DNA of 64,000 nucleotides from Cytophagales bacterium (GCA_004293815.1 RDZD01000017.1:1-64000); one strand, 5' to 3'. Shown: positions 17,751-26,778, numbered from the stretch's first letter. Numbers and translations are program-made. The notes: generated by a model from the sequence alone, not told the origin.

Positions 17751-18293
17751 ATGTCAAACGTCAATATAGTTAACGCACCTGAAGGCGAAGAAGGACAAGG
17801 TTTTTTTGCTACCACGCTTGGTAACGCGGTGGGACTAGCCCGTAAAAATTCTCTTTGGCCTTTGCCTTTTGCTACCTCCTGTTGTGGCATTGAGTTTATG
17901 GCTACTATGGGTTCCCACTATGACTTAGCACGCTTTGGTGCCGAACGTGTTAGCTTTTCACCAAGACAAGCTGATTTGCTGATGGTTATGGGTACTATTG
18001 CTAAAAAAATGGGTCCTATTCTTAAAGCTGTTTATGAGCAAATGGCAGAGCCTCGCTGGGTTATTTCAGTGGGTGCTTGTGCCTCAAGCGGGGGAATTTT
18101 TGATACTTACAGCGTTTTGCAGGGCATAGATAGAATTATTCCTGTTGATGTGTATGTGCCAGGTTGCCCACCGCGTCCTGAGCAAATCATTGAAGGCATT
18201 TTAAAAATTCAGCAGCTGGCATCCACAGAATCTTTGAGACGAAGAGAGTCGCCAGAATACAAAGCTCTTTTAGCATCTTACAACATCAAATAA
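17751..18293 (+). CDS. nuoB: NADH-quinone oxidoreductase subunit B (NuoB)
   Basis: A 180-residue subunit that carries the terminal iron-sulfur cluster N2 of complex I. The four ligands are visible: the tandem Cys44-Cys45 in TSCCGIEFM, Cys110 in VISVGACASSGG, and Cys139 in VYVPGCPPRPEQI. The quinone-channel segments (FGAERVSFSPRQADLLMV, GTIAKKMGPIL) are also conserved. Its stop is immediately followed by the ATG of nuoC, which implies translational coupling. Confidence 0.96.
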   Translation: MSNVNIVNAPEGEEGQGFFATTLGNAVGLARKNSLWPLPFATSCCGIEFMATMGSHYDLARFGAERVSFSPRQADLLMVMGTIAKKMGPILKAVYEQMAEPRWVISVGACASSGGIFDTYSVLQGIDRIIPVDVYVPGCPPRPEQIIEGILKIQQLASTESLRRRESPEYKALLASYNIK

Positions 18294-18794
18294 ATGATTA
18301 CTTCAGAACAAGTCTGGGACGATCTCCAAAACCGTTTCGGCAACGCCGTCTTTGATAAGAGTGAGCCAAGTGGTTTACTGACGTTTCTTACAGATACCGC
18401 CCACATCATAGAAGTGGCCAAATATCTTTTTGACCACAAAACCTTTCAAGTGCAGTTTTTGACTTCACTTTGCGGCATACACTACCCAAATGCCAAAGGC
18501 AAGGAGTTGGGTGTAGTTTATCACTTCCATAGCCTTATTCACAATTTTAGAATTCGGATTAAGGTTTTTGTCCCCATAGAGAAGCCTAAAGTACCTACGA
18601 TGTCGGATTTACACCCTACCGCCAACTGGCAGGAGCGTGAAACATACGACTTTTTTGGGATAATTTTTGACGGGCATCCGAACCTTGTACGCATTTTGAA
18701 CGTTGATGATATGGATTATTTTCCGCTTCGCAAAGAGTACCCTCTCGAAGACCCTACCCGTCGCGACAAAGACGACTCTATGTTTGGGCGTTAA
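18294..18794 (+). CDS. nuoC: NADH-quinone oxidoreductase subunit C (NuoC, 30 kDa)
   Basis: A 166-residue peripheral subunit of complex I. The family signature is near the C-terminus: PTMSDLHPTANWQERETYDFFGI, then FDGHPNLVRIL and PLRKEYPLED. It is a stand-alone NuoC, not a NuoCD fusion. The next gene is unrelated, so nuoD and the remaining subunits must be elsewhere. Start is ATG 18294, adjacent to the nuoB stop. Confidence 0.95.
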   Translation: MITSEQVWDDLQNRFGNAVFDKSEPSGLLTFLTDTAHIIEVAKYLFDHKTFQVQFLTSLCGIHYPNAKGKELGVVYHFHSLIHNFRIRIKVFVPIEKPKVPTMSDLHPTANWQERETYDFFGIIFDGHPNLVRILNVDDMDYFPLRKEYPLEDPTRRDKDDSMFGR

Positions 18795-18826
18795 ATCCTT
18801 ATTTTCATCATCTTAGCCACAAAAAC

Positions 18827-19588
18827 ATGCTCGACTTTATTCTCTTCAAACTCAAACAAAAACTACAGATAGAAGACAACCAAGAAAAAGCCGACAAAGT
18901 GGTGGAGAGTGCAGTCATGCTGTCCGTAGGGGCGGGCATCTTACCTGTTCCTATAGCTGATTTAGTGCTAGTCACAGCTATACAGGTGGATATGGTACGC
19001 CAACTTGCCGCCATTTATAATATTCAAGTCCAGTTTACACATCTTGAATCCTGGCTTAATACTCTTTCTGCCAGCATATTGCCACAAATAAAAGGTGAAG
19101 CCATCAAAACTATACCAGGAGCGGGCAAGTTCTTTGGTGGTGAAAGTCTGGCTATCCTTTCGGGCGCGTCCACTTACGCCATAGGCAGAATTTTTGTCAA
19201 ACATTTTGAAGGCGGTGGCCAGATAACAGATTTTAAGGCAGAATTAGTACAAGCACAGCTGCAAGAAGAATTTGAACAAGGCAAGAAAGTAGCTGCGGAG
19301 GCATCAATTGAGCTAGAAAAAAAGACTAAGAAGTTTTCATTTTTTCAAGATGAAAGCCCTATTGGAAATGCAGGCTCTAAACCAGAACAACCTTTCAGTG
19401 GACATGCACCCGCTGATAATGCCAGTTACAAGGCACAGTCAGCCAATTCCCAAGAACAAGCGGCTGCTACCCAAAAAACAGACGACGCTTTAAAAAAACT
19501 CACCGAACTGACCGAGCTTTTAGAAAAAGGTTTGATTACTATTGATGAGTTTAAGTTGCTTAAAATCCGCGTGTTAAGCAACCTTTGA
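18827..19588 (+). CDS. DUF697-like membrane-associated protein with C-terminal SHOCT domain
   Basis: Residues about 20-130 resemble the DUF697/YcjF-type segment: KADKVVESAVMLSVGAGILP, PIADLVLVTAIQVDMVRQLA, SASILPQIKGEAI and a Gly-rich hydrophobic stretch. A long charged linker follows (about 145-215, Gln/Ala/Glu-rich), and residues about 222-253 form a SHOCT-like short helical hairpin (LTELTELLEKGLITIDEFKL). SHOCT modules usually sit at termini and mediate oligomerisation. The gene starts 32 bases after nuoC, but no role in complex I is known. Function not assigned. Confidence 0.65.
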   Translation: MLDFILFKLKQKLQIEDNQEKADKVVESAVMLSVGAGILPVPIADLVLVTAIQVDMVRQLAAIYNIQVQFTHLESWLNTLSASILPQIKGEAIKTIPGAGKFFGGESLAILSGASTYAIGRIFVKHFEGGGQITDFKAELVQAQLQEEFEQGKKVAAEASIELEKKTKKFSFFQDESPIGNAGSKPEQPFSGHAPADNASYKAQSANSQEQAAATQKTDDALKKLTELTELLEKGLITIDEFKLLKIRVLSNL

Positions 19589-19661
19589 GTATTTTTATGT
19601 GCCCCAAGCAGGGTATCCTTTTTTGTATCACGCCAACAGAAGCTCTAATCAATTTTAACAC

Positions 19662-20576
19662 ATGAACAAAAAGCAGTATCTCAAACGTCTCACCCTTTTG
19701 AGTGTGTTTTGTTACTTTATCACTTTTCAGAGCTTTGCACAGCAGTTTCTGACTCTTGAATTCTTTGAGGGTAGCTTTGCAAATTTGTCAGAGAAGGCCA
19801 AGCAAGAGCAAAAGCCCTTCCTGATATTTTTTGAGGCCGACAACTCCCCTAAATCGGTAGAAATGGACAGCATTCTGGCCAACAAATGGGTACAAACCTA
19901 TATTAGCAAACGTTACTTGGCCATGCGGTTGCGTGCTTTTTCGATTTATGCCGAGCCTGTGGCCAAAAAGTATGGCATTACAGATTTTCCCTGTGTGGTT
20001 TTATTTGCGCCCAATGCTTCTGTAACGCACAAAATAGAAAGTGTCAGCCCCCCCAAAAGTTTTATTGCCACCCTTACAGAGTATCAAGACGCACCTGGTA
20101 GCTCTTTGGCGGAAACTACTAATTCGCCGAGCGTTATGGCGCAAAATGACCCTTTACTCTCAATTAAATTGCAAGAAGAGGCTAAAATTGAGGCTGTTTA
20201 TAAAATTGCGATAGAAAAACATCAGCTGGAGGCTCGTACTTTGGCTGTTCAAGTGGGTGTCTTTTCAGACTATGAAAATCTGATGAAAAACGTGATGGTG
20301 CTCAAAGAGAATTGGCATGATAATATTCTCATCACCCAATACGAAATGAGCGACAAAAGAAAAATGTTCCGACTTCTTCTAGGCCCTCTTTATAGTATAG
20401 AACATGCCCAATCGTATAAAAATTCTTTGAAGGAAAAAAAAGGAATTGAGGCCATCATTGTAAACATGGAAACCTTCGCGCCCGTATCAGACGCACAAGC
20501 CGAAGAATACAGGCTAGAGCAATTGATTCAGGACGAAAAAGAAGACAAAAAAAGGCAAAGGCGAAAAAATAGATAG
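19662..20576 (+). CDS. Exported thioredoxin-fold protein without CXXC, fused to SPOR
   Basis: A signal peptide (about 1-27, ending QSFAQ) is followed by a thioredoxin-like domain (about 35-140): KPFLIFFEADNSPKSVEMDS, where the usual WCxxC is replaced by residues NSPK (61-64), and a cis-proline region KYGITDFPCVVLF. The middle is helical, and residues about 195-270 match the SPOR peptidoglycan-binding fold (RTLAVQVGVFSDYENLMKNV ... MFRLLLGPLYSIEHAQ). The tail is very basic. It cannot perform ordinary disulfide exchange; a structural or binding role at denuded glycan strands is inferred. Confidence 0.7.
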   Translation: MNKKQYLKRLTLLSVFCYFITFQSFAQQFLTLEFFEGSFANLSEKAKQEQKPFLIFFEADNSPKSVEMDSILANKWVQTYISKRYLAMRLRAFSIYAEPVAKKYGITDFPCVVLFAPNASVTHKIESVSPPKSFIATLTEYQDAPGSSLAETTNSPSVMAQNDPLLSIKLQEEAKIEAVYKIAIEKHQLEARTLAVQVGVFSDYENLMKNVMVLKENWHDNILITQYEMSDKRKMFRLLLGPLYSIEHAQSYKNSLKEKKGIEAIIVNMETFAPVSDAQAEEYRLEQLIQDEKEDKKRQRRKNR

Positions 20577-20744
20577 GCTCAAAGAGACCCCTCTATGTTT
20601 CCAATACTTGGTAGGTAGTTGAAAAAATCATATCAAGTGTGCACAGATTTAGCTTTTATTCCATATCATTGTTCAGATTTTGGCACAAACAACTCACCGA
20701 GTGCCAATTGATGTTAAACATGTACACTCTAAAATACTGGTCAA

Positions 20745-21467
20745 ATGGAACAAAATCAAAAAAACATTGAACTTGCCAAGATGAAATCCCTTTCGCTCAA
20801 AGATTGGAGCGAAATCAAAAGCGATAACGCGTGGGTTATTTTTAAGGTGATGGCAGAGTTTGTAGAGGGATTTGAAAAATTGGCTAGAATAGGCCCCTGC
20901 GTGTCTATTTTTGGGTCTGCCAGAACCACCCCAGACAATAAATACTATGGTTTGGCCGAAGAGATTGCCTCCAAGGTAGTCAATCTAGGTTATGGCGTAA
21001 TTACTGGCGGTGGTCCAGGTATCATGGAGGCAGCCAACAAAGGTGCAAAAGAGGCCAAGGGCAAATCGGTGGGTCTCAACATTGTTTTGCCCTTTGAGCA
21101 AAATGGCAATATTTACATTGATCCTGAGCGTCTTATCAATTTTGATTACTTTTTTGTACGCAAGGTGATGTTTGTCAAATACTCGCAGGGGTTTATTGTC
21201 ATGCCAGGCGGTTTGGGCACGCTCGATGAGCTGTTTGAAGCTTATACACTCATTCAGACCGAAAAGATAGAGCCTTTTCCTATTGTTTTGGTGGGTAGTA
21301 GCTACTGGGAAGGCTTGCTCACTTGGATAAAAGAAGTGGCAGTAAAACGCGAGCGCAACGTTAGCCCTCAAGATTTAGATCTTATCAGTATCGTAGACAC
21401 TGCCGATGAGGCCGTGGGCATTATAGATAAGTTTTATAAAAAGCATAACATTTCTCCAAATTTCTAG
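20745..21467 (+). CDS. LOG family protein (TIGR00730 type)
   Basis: A 240-residue Rossmann-like protein of the LOG/lysine decarboxylase-like family, whose characterised members release free cytokinin-type bases from nucleotide 5'-monophosphates. The two signature motifs are intact: GGGPGIMEAANKGAKEA near residue 86 and PGGLGTLDELFEAYTL near 153. The N-terminal 40 residues are helical and typical of the longer Bacteroidota form. In bacteria it is best described as a predicted nucleotide 5'-monophosphate phosphoribohydrolase. Confidence 0.9.
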   Translation: MEQNQKNIELAKMKSLSLKDWSEIKSDNAWVIFKVMAEFVEGFEKLARIGPCVSIFGSARTTPDNKYYGLAEEIASKVVNLGYGVITGGGPGIMEAANKGAKEAKGKSVGLNIVLPFEQNGNIYIDPERLINFDYFFVRKVMFVKYSQGFIVMPGGLGTLDELFEAYTLIQTEKIEPFPIVLVGSSYWEGLLTWIKEVAVKRERNVSPQDLDLISIVDTADEAVGIIDKFYKKHNISPNF

Positions 21468-21516
21468 GCTCAGTTGCCGTTATAGCTTGTGTAAAAACAA
21501 TTAATCTCTTTTAGCT

Positions 21517-22092
21517 ATGTTAAAAAACTTCTTTCTCGCTGTTTTGAGCGTGCTTATGGTGCTGTGCTTTGCTTTCCAAACACCGCCTGCCAAGCTCGTA
21601 CGTACACGTGTGGAAGCTGCCAACGTGAGTATGAGCGTGCCTAAGGGCTTTCATTTGATGAACGATGATGAAGTGGCCTCTAAGTACTTTTCCACTCAAC
21701 GTCCTACCGCAATTTTTACCAACGACAACGGCAAAATAGATCTGGGCATCAACATGACGGAAACTGAGTGGCGCGAACGCGATGTCGCTATGCTGGGCAA
21801 GTTTAGTAAATCTAGCATTATGAATGCCTACACCAAAGTGACGATTATTCAAGAAAAAGAGGTCAAAATAAACGGTAGAGTTTTTTACATAATAGAGTTT
21901 GTGGGTGAAATTCCTGAAGATACCAAAGCTATTATTGCTAAAGGCAAGGTTTCTCGTTACCATTACATGCAATACACCATTGCCAACGGCCAACAGTATG
22001 TATTTAACTTCAACTGTCCTAGTGCTCAAAAAGCCCAATGGCAGATTCCTGCCAAGAACATGATGAACAGCGTTCGAATAGGTATTCTCTAA
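21517..22092 (+). CDS. Exported protein of unknown function (191 aa)
   Basis: An N-terminal signal sequence (about 1-20, LKNFFLAVLSVLMVLCFAFQ) is followed by a compact domain with alternating strands: MSVPKGFHLMNDDEVASKYF, TAIFTNDNGKIDLGINMTET, VKINGRVFYIIEFVGEI, and a final AQWQIPAKNMMNSVRI. The pattern resembles periplasmic PsbP/Mog1-like folds that begin with an amphipathic 'p.gf' strand, but I cannot place it in a named family. It is probably monocistronic. Confidence 0.75.
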   Translation: MLKNFFLAVLSVLMVLCFAFQTPPAKLVRTRVEAANVSMSVPKGFHLMNDDEVASKYFSTQRPTAIFTNDNGKIDLGINMTETEWRERDVAMLGKFSKSSIMNAYTKVTIIQEKEVKINGRVFYIIEFVGEIPEDTKAIIAKGKVSRYHYMQYTIANGQQYVFNFNCPSAQKAQWQIPAKNMMNSVRIGIL

Positions 22093-22212
22093 TATGGGGC
22101 ACATTCATCGTTGACTATTGTGTAAACTGTTTCTAAACAAATTGTTGAGCTTCTGTTAAAAAAATATAATTTTTGTGTGTCTACGCGCTTGGGACGCACT
22201 TCTCGTTTTTTA

Positions 22213-22245
22213 TTTGCAAATTCAAGCACGTTTTTTGTATTTTTG
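22213..22245 (+). promoter_or_regulatory. Promoter upstream of the OmpH-like gene
   Basis: TTTG (22213-22216), 21 bases, TATTTTTG (22238-22245) fits the Bacteroidota consensus. It supports the downstream ATG 22332 rather than an upstream in-frame start at 22173, which would lie before the promoter. Confidence 0.65.
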
Positions 22246-22331
22246 CGGTTATTGAGAGAGAGCTTTTGATGTTTTCTTTTAGTCTTAACAACAAAAAAAT
22301 TAAGTGTTGCTTTTTTACAAAATCTATCTTC

Positions 22332-22877
22332 ATGTTCAATTTTAAATCATTCGTAATTGCTCTGGCCAGCGTTTTGCTGATTACCTGGAGCGCAGCCGCA
22401 CAAACCACTACCTTGAAAATAGGTTATACAAGTGCTGCTCAAATACTTCCAGCTATGCCGGAGTTCAAGGTCAAACAAACTGAAATACAGTCTTATGCAA
22501 AAATGCTCGAGGACGAGCTTAAAAAAAGACAAGAAGATATTCAGAAAAAACTCCAAGACCTTGAAACAAAAGGAAGTACCATGATTCCTGTGGTCATTCA
22601 AGAACGTGAAAAAGAAATCAGGACGCTCCAACAAGGCATCTATGAGTTTCAGCAAACGGCTGAAGCTGACCTTCAAAAGAAAGAAAAGGAAGCTTTAGAC
22701 CCTCTTTATGACAAAGTTCAGAAAGCAATTGACGATGTGGCCAAAGAAAATGGCTATACCCTCATCATCAACGGCACAGATGGTTCTGGCGCATCAAGTA
22801 TTCTCTACTCTGATCCTTCGTTGGATGTTACAAATTTGGTTCTTAAAAAAATGGGCATAGAGCCTCCTAAAAACTAA
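22332..22877 (+). CDS. OmpH/Skp-family periplasmic chaperone
   Basis: A 181-residue protein with a signal peptide (about 1-23, VIALASVLLITWSAAAQ), a short beta strand (LKIGYTSAAQILPAMPEF), a long charged coiled coil (about 45-125, repeated KKRQEDIQKKLQDLETKG-like heptads), and the returning NGYTLIINGTDGSG strand. This is the jellyfish-type Skp fold that carries unfolded outer-membrane proteins across the periplasm. ATG 22332 fits the signal peptide and the promoter. Bacteroidota often have two paralogues next to bamA; this one is separate and ends at a strong terminator. Confidence 0.85.
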   Translation: MFNFKSFVIALASVLLITWSAAAQTTTLKIGYTSAAQILPAMPEFKVKQTEIQSYAKMLEDELKKRQEDIQKKLQDLETKGSTMIPVVIQEREKEIRTLQQGIYEFQQTAEADLQKKEKEALDPLYDKVQKAIDDVAKENGYTLIINGTDGSGASSILYSDPSLDVTNLVLKKMGIEPPKN

Positions 22878-22900
22878 GCACTTGCTTAAGAGCCATCGTC

Positions 22901-22947
22901 AAAGCTCCATCTCTGGTTTTCAAAGTAATCAGAGGTGGAGCTTTTTT
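22901..22947 (+). terminator. Intrinsic terminator after the OmpH-like gene
   Basis: AAAGCTCCATCTCTG (22901-22915) pairs with 22930-22944 through one T-G wobble, leaving a 14-base loop, and runs into a T6 tract. Confidence 0.88.
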
Positions 22948-23038
22948 AATTTAATTAAAACAAAAAAAATGCCTATATTTTTTTATTTTTCAGAAAATAT
23001 AATCTCATTTGCCAAACCATTTTTTATCAATACTTTTT

Positions 23039-23452
23039 ATGCAAAAACTTTACGAAAACCCCTATATTACTATCTCGTGGTCAGAAAATGATGGGCTTGT
23101 AGAGGCTTGCTGGACACCACAAACCGAAACCATGACTGATGAGATGTTTAAAGTCTCAATTTCAGAAATATGGAAAGCTGTCAAAACCTACAAGCCACAT
23201 GGCTTTCTAGGCGATACTCAATTTTTTCATTATCTCATTAATCCTGAGGTGCAAGAATGGTATGGGCACAATATCAAAGGTACTTTTGGCACACACACCC
23301 GCTATCTGGCTATGATCATGTCTTCTACTTTTATCAGTCAGCTTTCCATTGAGCAAACCATAGAAGAAGACACTTCGGCCAACACGATTACGCATTATTT
23401 TGACAACTTGGAAGAAGCTCGCCTTTGGCTCAACTCGCGCCCCAAAATATAA
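23039..23452 (+). CDS. STAS/SpoIIAA-like protein of unknown function, paralogue of 56618-57016
   Basis: A 137-residue cytoplasmic protein with the pattern of small STAS-like proteins: an N-terminal strand pair (YITISWSENDGLVEACWTPQ), the helix MTDEMFKVSISEIWKAVKTY, the strand GFLGDTQFFHYLINPEVQEW, and a final helix NLEEARLWLNSR. The protein at 56618-57016 shares the same plan, including W-x-P-x-TE-x-MT, PE(V/L)QEWV/Y and the closing (E)EAR-W-L. ATG 23039 was chosen over an earlier TTG. Function unknown; sensor or regulatory roles are only guesses. Confidence 0.65.
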   Translation: MQKLYENPYITISWSENDGLVEACWTPQTETMTDEMFKVSISEIWKAVKTYKPHGFLGDTQFFHYLINPEVQEWYGHNIKGTFGTHTRYLAMIMSSTFISQLSIEQTIEEDTSANTITHYFDNLEEARLWLNSRPKI

Positions 23453-23549
23453 TTTGTGTTAAAAAAAAGCAACTATTTATTTTTAGTGCTAGCTTTGTGC
23501 TCCCTTTTTAGGCTTGTTTAGATGCCTTTTTTGGAAGTACTTATCCTCT

Positions 23550-24626
23550 ATGAAATTACTAGACCTTTATATTTTCAGAAAATTTATTACCACCTACTGT
23601 TTTGCAGTGGGCATCTTGGTTTTGGTGGTATGTGTGATAGATTACAGCGAAAAAACTGATGACTTTATCAAGCATAATTTATCGTTCTGGCAAGTTTTTT
23701 CTGAGTATTACATCAATTTTATACTTTATATCGTCAATCTCATAACACCCCTCATTGCGTTTATTGCCACTGTTTTTGTTACATCCAAGCTGGCTGGGCA
23801 CACTGAAATTATTGCCATTTTGAGTGGGGGTATAAGCCTGAAGCGCATTCTTTGGCCTTATTTTTTAGGTGCGTTGCTTCTGGCGGGTATTACGTTTTTT
23901 CTGAATGGCTGGGTGATGCCAAAATCAAACAAAGAAAAAGCCCAATTTGAAATCAACTATACCCGTTCTAAGTTTTATTTTGATGCCCGCCATGTGCATT
24001 TCAAGCTAGATAGCGGTCTTTATGCCTATATGCAAAGCTACAATAACCTTAACGCAACAGGCTATCAGTTTACGCTAGAAAAATTTAAACAAAAACAGTT
24101 GATAGAAAAACTTTCTGCCGACCTCATTGTATGGGATTCTACCACTTACAGATGGAAAATTGAACGCTATAAAATTCATTATTTTGATAATGAAACAGAG
24201 CGTATTTCGTCTGGTACCAACATGGATACTCTTCTGGCCATTACACCCAATGACTTTGAAAGCAAACACTTACACCAAGAAACACTCACACTCCCACAAA
24301 TAGACATGTACATTAGGGAGCAGCTCGCGCGCGGCATGAGCAACTTGGGCATTTATTATGTGGAAAAGTACCAGCGTTATCTTTCACCTTTTGCCATCAT
24401 TATTTTGACCATGATGGGCGTGGTGGTATCTGCTCAAAAGTCACGTCAGGGTACAAGTGTGCAAATTGCTATTGGTTTTGCACTGGCTTTTGTGTTTTTG
24501 ATACTGGTCATTATAGGCCGCAGTATGGGCCAGGCCGACAGCCTACACCCCGCCTTTGCAGTAGGCGGCCCCAGCGTGCTGTTTGCCATCATAGCCTTTG
24601 TGCTCTACCTGCGTGCACCCAAGTAG
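23550..24626 (+). CDS. LptF/LptG-family lipopolysaccharide export permease
   Basis: A 358-residue YjgP/YjgQ-type inner-membrane protein of the LPS (or lipo-oligosaccharide) export ABC transporter. It has three N-terminal transmembrane helices (LLDLYIFRKFITTYCFAVGI, YIVNLITPLIAFIATVFVTS, IAILSGGISLKRILWPYF), a central periplasmic beta-jellyroll (about 135-260) and three C-terminal helices (FAIIILTMMGVVVSAQ onward). LptF and LptG cannot be separated with certainty. ATG 23550 was chosen over an upstream TTG-led start. TAGCTTTG at 23490-23497 may be its -7 box. It converges on the OmpA-like gene with 26 bases between stops. Confidence 0.88.
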   Translation: MKLLDLYIFRKFITTYCFAVGILVLVVCVIDYSEKTDDFIKHNLSFWQVFSEYYINFILYIVNLITPLIAFIATVFVTSKLAGHTEIIAILSGGISLKRILWPYFLGALLLAGITFFLNGWVMPKSNKEKAQFEINYTRSKFYFDARHVHFKLDSGLYAYMQSYNNLNATGYQFTLEKFKQKQLIEKLSADLIVWDSTTYRWKIERYKIHYFDNETERISSGTNMDTLLAITPNDFESKHLHQETLTLPQIDMYIREQLARGMSNLGIYYVEKYQRYLSPFAIIILTMMGVVVSAQKSRQGTSVQIAIGFALAFVFLILVIIGRSMGQADSLHPAFAVGGPSVLFAIIAFVLYLRAPK

Positions 24627-24652
24627 CTATTATTGCAAAAAGACAACTCTCA

Positions 24653-26584
24653 TTACAAAATCTTAAACTCAATGCGTCTGTTTAGAGCACGGTTGGCATC
24701 GCTGCTATTTTCCACCTTAGGAGCCGTTTCGCCATATCCCTTGGCTACAATGCGTGTTTTGTCTACGCCTGCCTTCACTAAATAGTCTACTACAGTTTGT
24801 GCGCGCTTTTCTGAAAGTATTTTATTGGCCTCATTAGCTCCCACGTCGTCTGTATGGCCTGAGATTTCTATTTTCATGCTTGGATTGTTGTTTAAAAACT
24901 TCACCAGGGTGGCAAGCTCAGCAGCAGATTTTTCTAATAAGTCCCACTTGGCAGACTCAAAGAAAATGTTTTTGAGCACCACGCTAGAGCCTTTTTCTGC
25001 TGGCTCTAGGTAAATATCAATGTCTAGCGACTTATTGTCTTCTGGTTTGGTATAATCAAAAGTCAAACTTTGAAACAAGTAGCCTTTCTTGCTTACATTG
25101 AGGGCATACTCACTGCCTTTGTTCAACACAAAAAGATAGTCCCCACTCTTGTCGTCTGAATTGACAATGGATTCAGTTTGTTTGGTATTGAGATTGGCCA
25201 GCTCTATACGCGCGCCCAACAGTGCTTTTGTTTTGGCATCAAACACCCGTCCACGTACATAACTGCTGGAGGCTTTTATTTGAAGCTGTTCAGGAATTTC
25301 AAAGTAGTAGAGCTTAGAACTGGCCAATTTTTCAGACGAGGCGGTGTTGTCGGCAGAATAATAAGCCTTTTTACCATCAGAACTAATGCAAAGCCCTTCC
25401 TGACGCTCGTTGTTGTTGATAGGGTAGCCCAAGTTTTGAGGTTCACCAAAGGTGCCATCTGGCTGTTTATCTGATCTAAAAATATCTTGATTGCCGTAGC
25501 CCACGTGTCCATCTGAAGAAAAGAACAAGCTCTGACCGTTGCTGTGTATAAAAGGGCTTACGTCATCTTCGCTGGTGTTGATAACCGCACCAAGATTTGT
25601 TGCAGCCAACCACTCATCATTTTCATTTTTTTTACTCATCCAGATGTCAGACTTCCCATAGCCGCCGCCTCGTGCCGACACAAAGTAAAGCGTTCTGCCG
25701 TCAGCCGAGAGCGTTGGCTGGGAGTCCCATTCACGAGAATTGACATTGATACCCATGTTTACAGGATTGGTCCAGCAGCCTCCACGAAAATAGGAGATAA
25801 ACAAGTCGCAAGAACCAATAGTCAGCCTTCCGTCCATATTGCTACAAACCGTAAAAATCAGACACTTACCATCAGCCGAAATGGCACAAGTGCCTTCATT
25901 GCCCAAAGTAACCAATTCATTGATAATTTCTGGTTTTTGCCACTGCCCGTTTAGCTTGCGGCTGAGTACCAAATCTTCATGACCACGCGGGTCTGCCATC
26001 ATCGTAAAAAACAGCATCTGTTCATCTGCTGATACATTTGGGTAGTATTGAAGCGGAAACGCATTAACCGTTTCGGGCAAAAGCTGGGGCTTGATTTCTA
26101 AAGGCTTTTTCATGCCCTCCATGGCAAAATCGCATGATTTGAGTCGCAAGTTGGCCAACTTAACAACTTTTTTATCTGAAGGGTTCATGCTCAAATATTT
26201 TTCATAACAAGCTTTGGCCGCCTCATATTTGCCTTTAGCAAGTTCAAACTCACCTACTTCATAGTTGAAAAATGCGTATTTGGGATCTGAACCTTTCAGC
26301 TCGGCACATCTGCGAAGGTGAAACTCTAAATTGGCGGGATCGCGCATCATGTTGTAGCTGGTGGCAAGCGAAAGATGTGCCTCAAAAAAATCAGGGTCCA
26401 GCTTCACACAACGCTTGTAGTTTTCCACAGCTTGCTCAAAATAGCCTCTTGGCGCACGCGCACGCATCAAATTCTGGGCTTCATTATAGAGCGCAGCAGC
26501 TTTTTTATTGGAAGTACTGAGCGGAAGCTGTGCCTGCAAAGCAGTGGTTAGAAAGAATAGGAATATGCTCAGAATAATTTTCAT
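24653..26584 (-). CDS. PorE-like TPR / beta-propeller / CRD / OmpA protein
   Basis: A 643-residue exported protein: signal peptide (about 1-19), TPR repeats (about 25-165), WD40/PD40-type beta-propeller repeats with 'S.D...L.F' blades (about 170-425), a carboxypeptidase-regulatory-like fold (about 440-515, VRGRVFDAKTKALLGARIEL), and a C-terminal OmpA peptidoglycan-binding domain (about 535-643) containing EISGHTDDVGANEANKILSE, KRAQTVVDYL and ARNRRIEF-like RALNRRIEFKIL. This order is that of PorE, a T9SS component that tethers the machine to peptidoglycan. T9SS cargo in this window supports the idea, but paralogues with the same layout are common. ATG 26584 fits the signal peptide. Confidence 0.8.
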   Translation of the reverse strand: MKIILSIFLFFLTTALQAQLPLSTSNKKAAALYNEAQNLMRARAPRGYFEQAVENYKRCVKLDPDFFEAHLSLATSYNMMRDPANLEFHLRRCAELKGSDPKYAFFNYEVGEFELAKGKYEAAKACYEKYLSMNPSDKKVVKLANLRLKSCDFAMEGMKKPLEIKPQLLPETVNAFPLQYYPNVSADEQMLFFTMMADPRGHEDLVLSRKLNGQWQKPEIINELVTLGNEGTCAISADGKCLIFTVCSNMDGRLTIGSCDLFISYFRGGCWTNPVNMGINVNSREWDSQPTLSADGRTLYFVSARGGGYGKSDIWMSKKNENDEWLAATNLGAVINTSEDDVSPFIHSNGQSLFFSSDGHVGYGNQDIFRSDKQPDGTFGEPQNLGYPINNNERQEGLCISSDGKKAYYSADNTASSEKLASSKLYYFEIPEQLQIKASSSYVRGRVFDAKTKALLGARIELANLNTKQTESIVNSDDKSGDYLFVLNKGSEYALNVSKKGYLFQSLTFDYTKPEDNKSLDIDIYLEPAEKGSSVVLKNIFFESAKWDLLEKSAAELATLVKFLNNNPSMKIEISGHTDDVGANEANKILSEKRAQTVVDYLVKAGVDKTRIVAKGYGETAPKVENSSDANRALNRRIEFKIL

Positions 26585-26778
26585 AGTTTTCAAATTAGAA
26601 TTTTGGAGGTGAATCACACCAGATATGATAAGCTGAAATACTTTTTTATTCACTAAAAATAGGTCTTGTATAAAAACAAACGAGCCGTAATTTATTTATA
26701 ATTTGTACATAACTCAAAATAAAGGCCATAAAAAAAGAAAAATGCCTTTCGATTAAGAAAATTGTTTAACGATTCTTG

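Noticed and set aside
21520-22104. 194-codon minus-strand ORF
   Set aside because: Antisense to an exported protein with a proper signal peptide; the minus-strand product is His-rich and motif-free.
25544-25954. 136-codon plus-strand ORF
   Set aside because: It lies fully antisense to the beta-propeller part of the PorE-like gene and shows no motif or signal.
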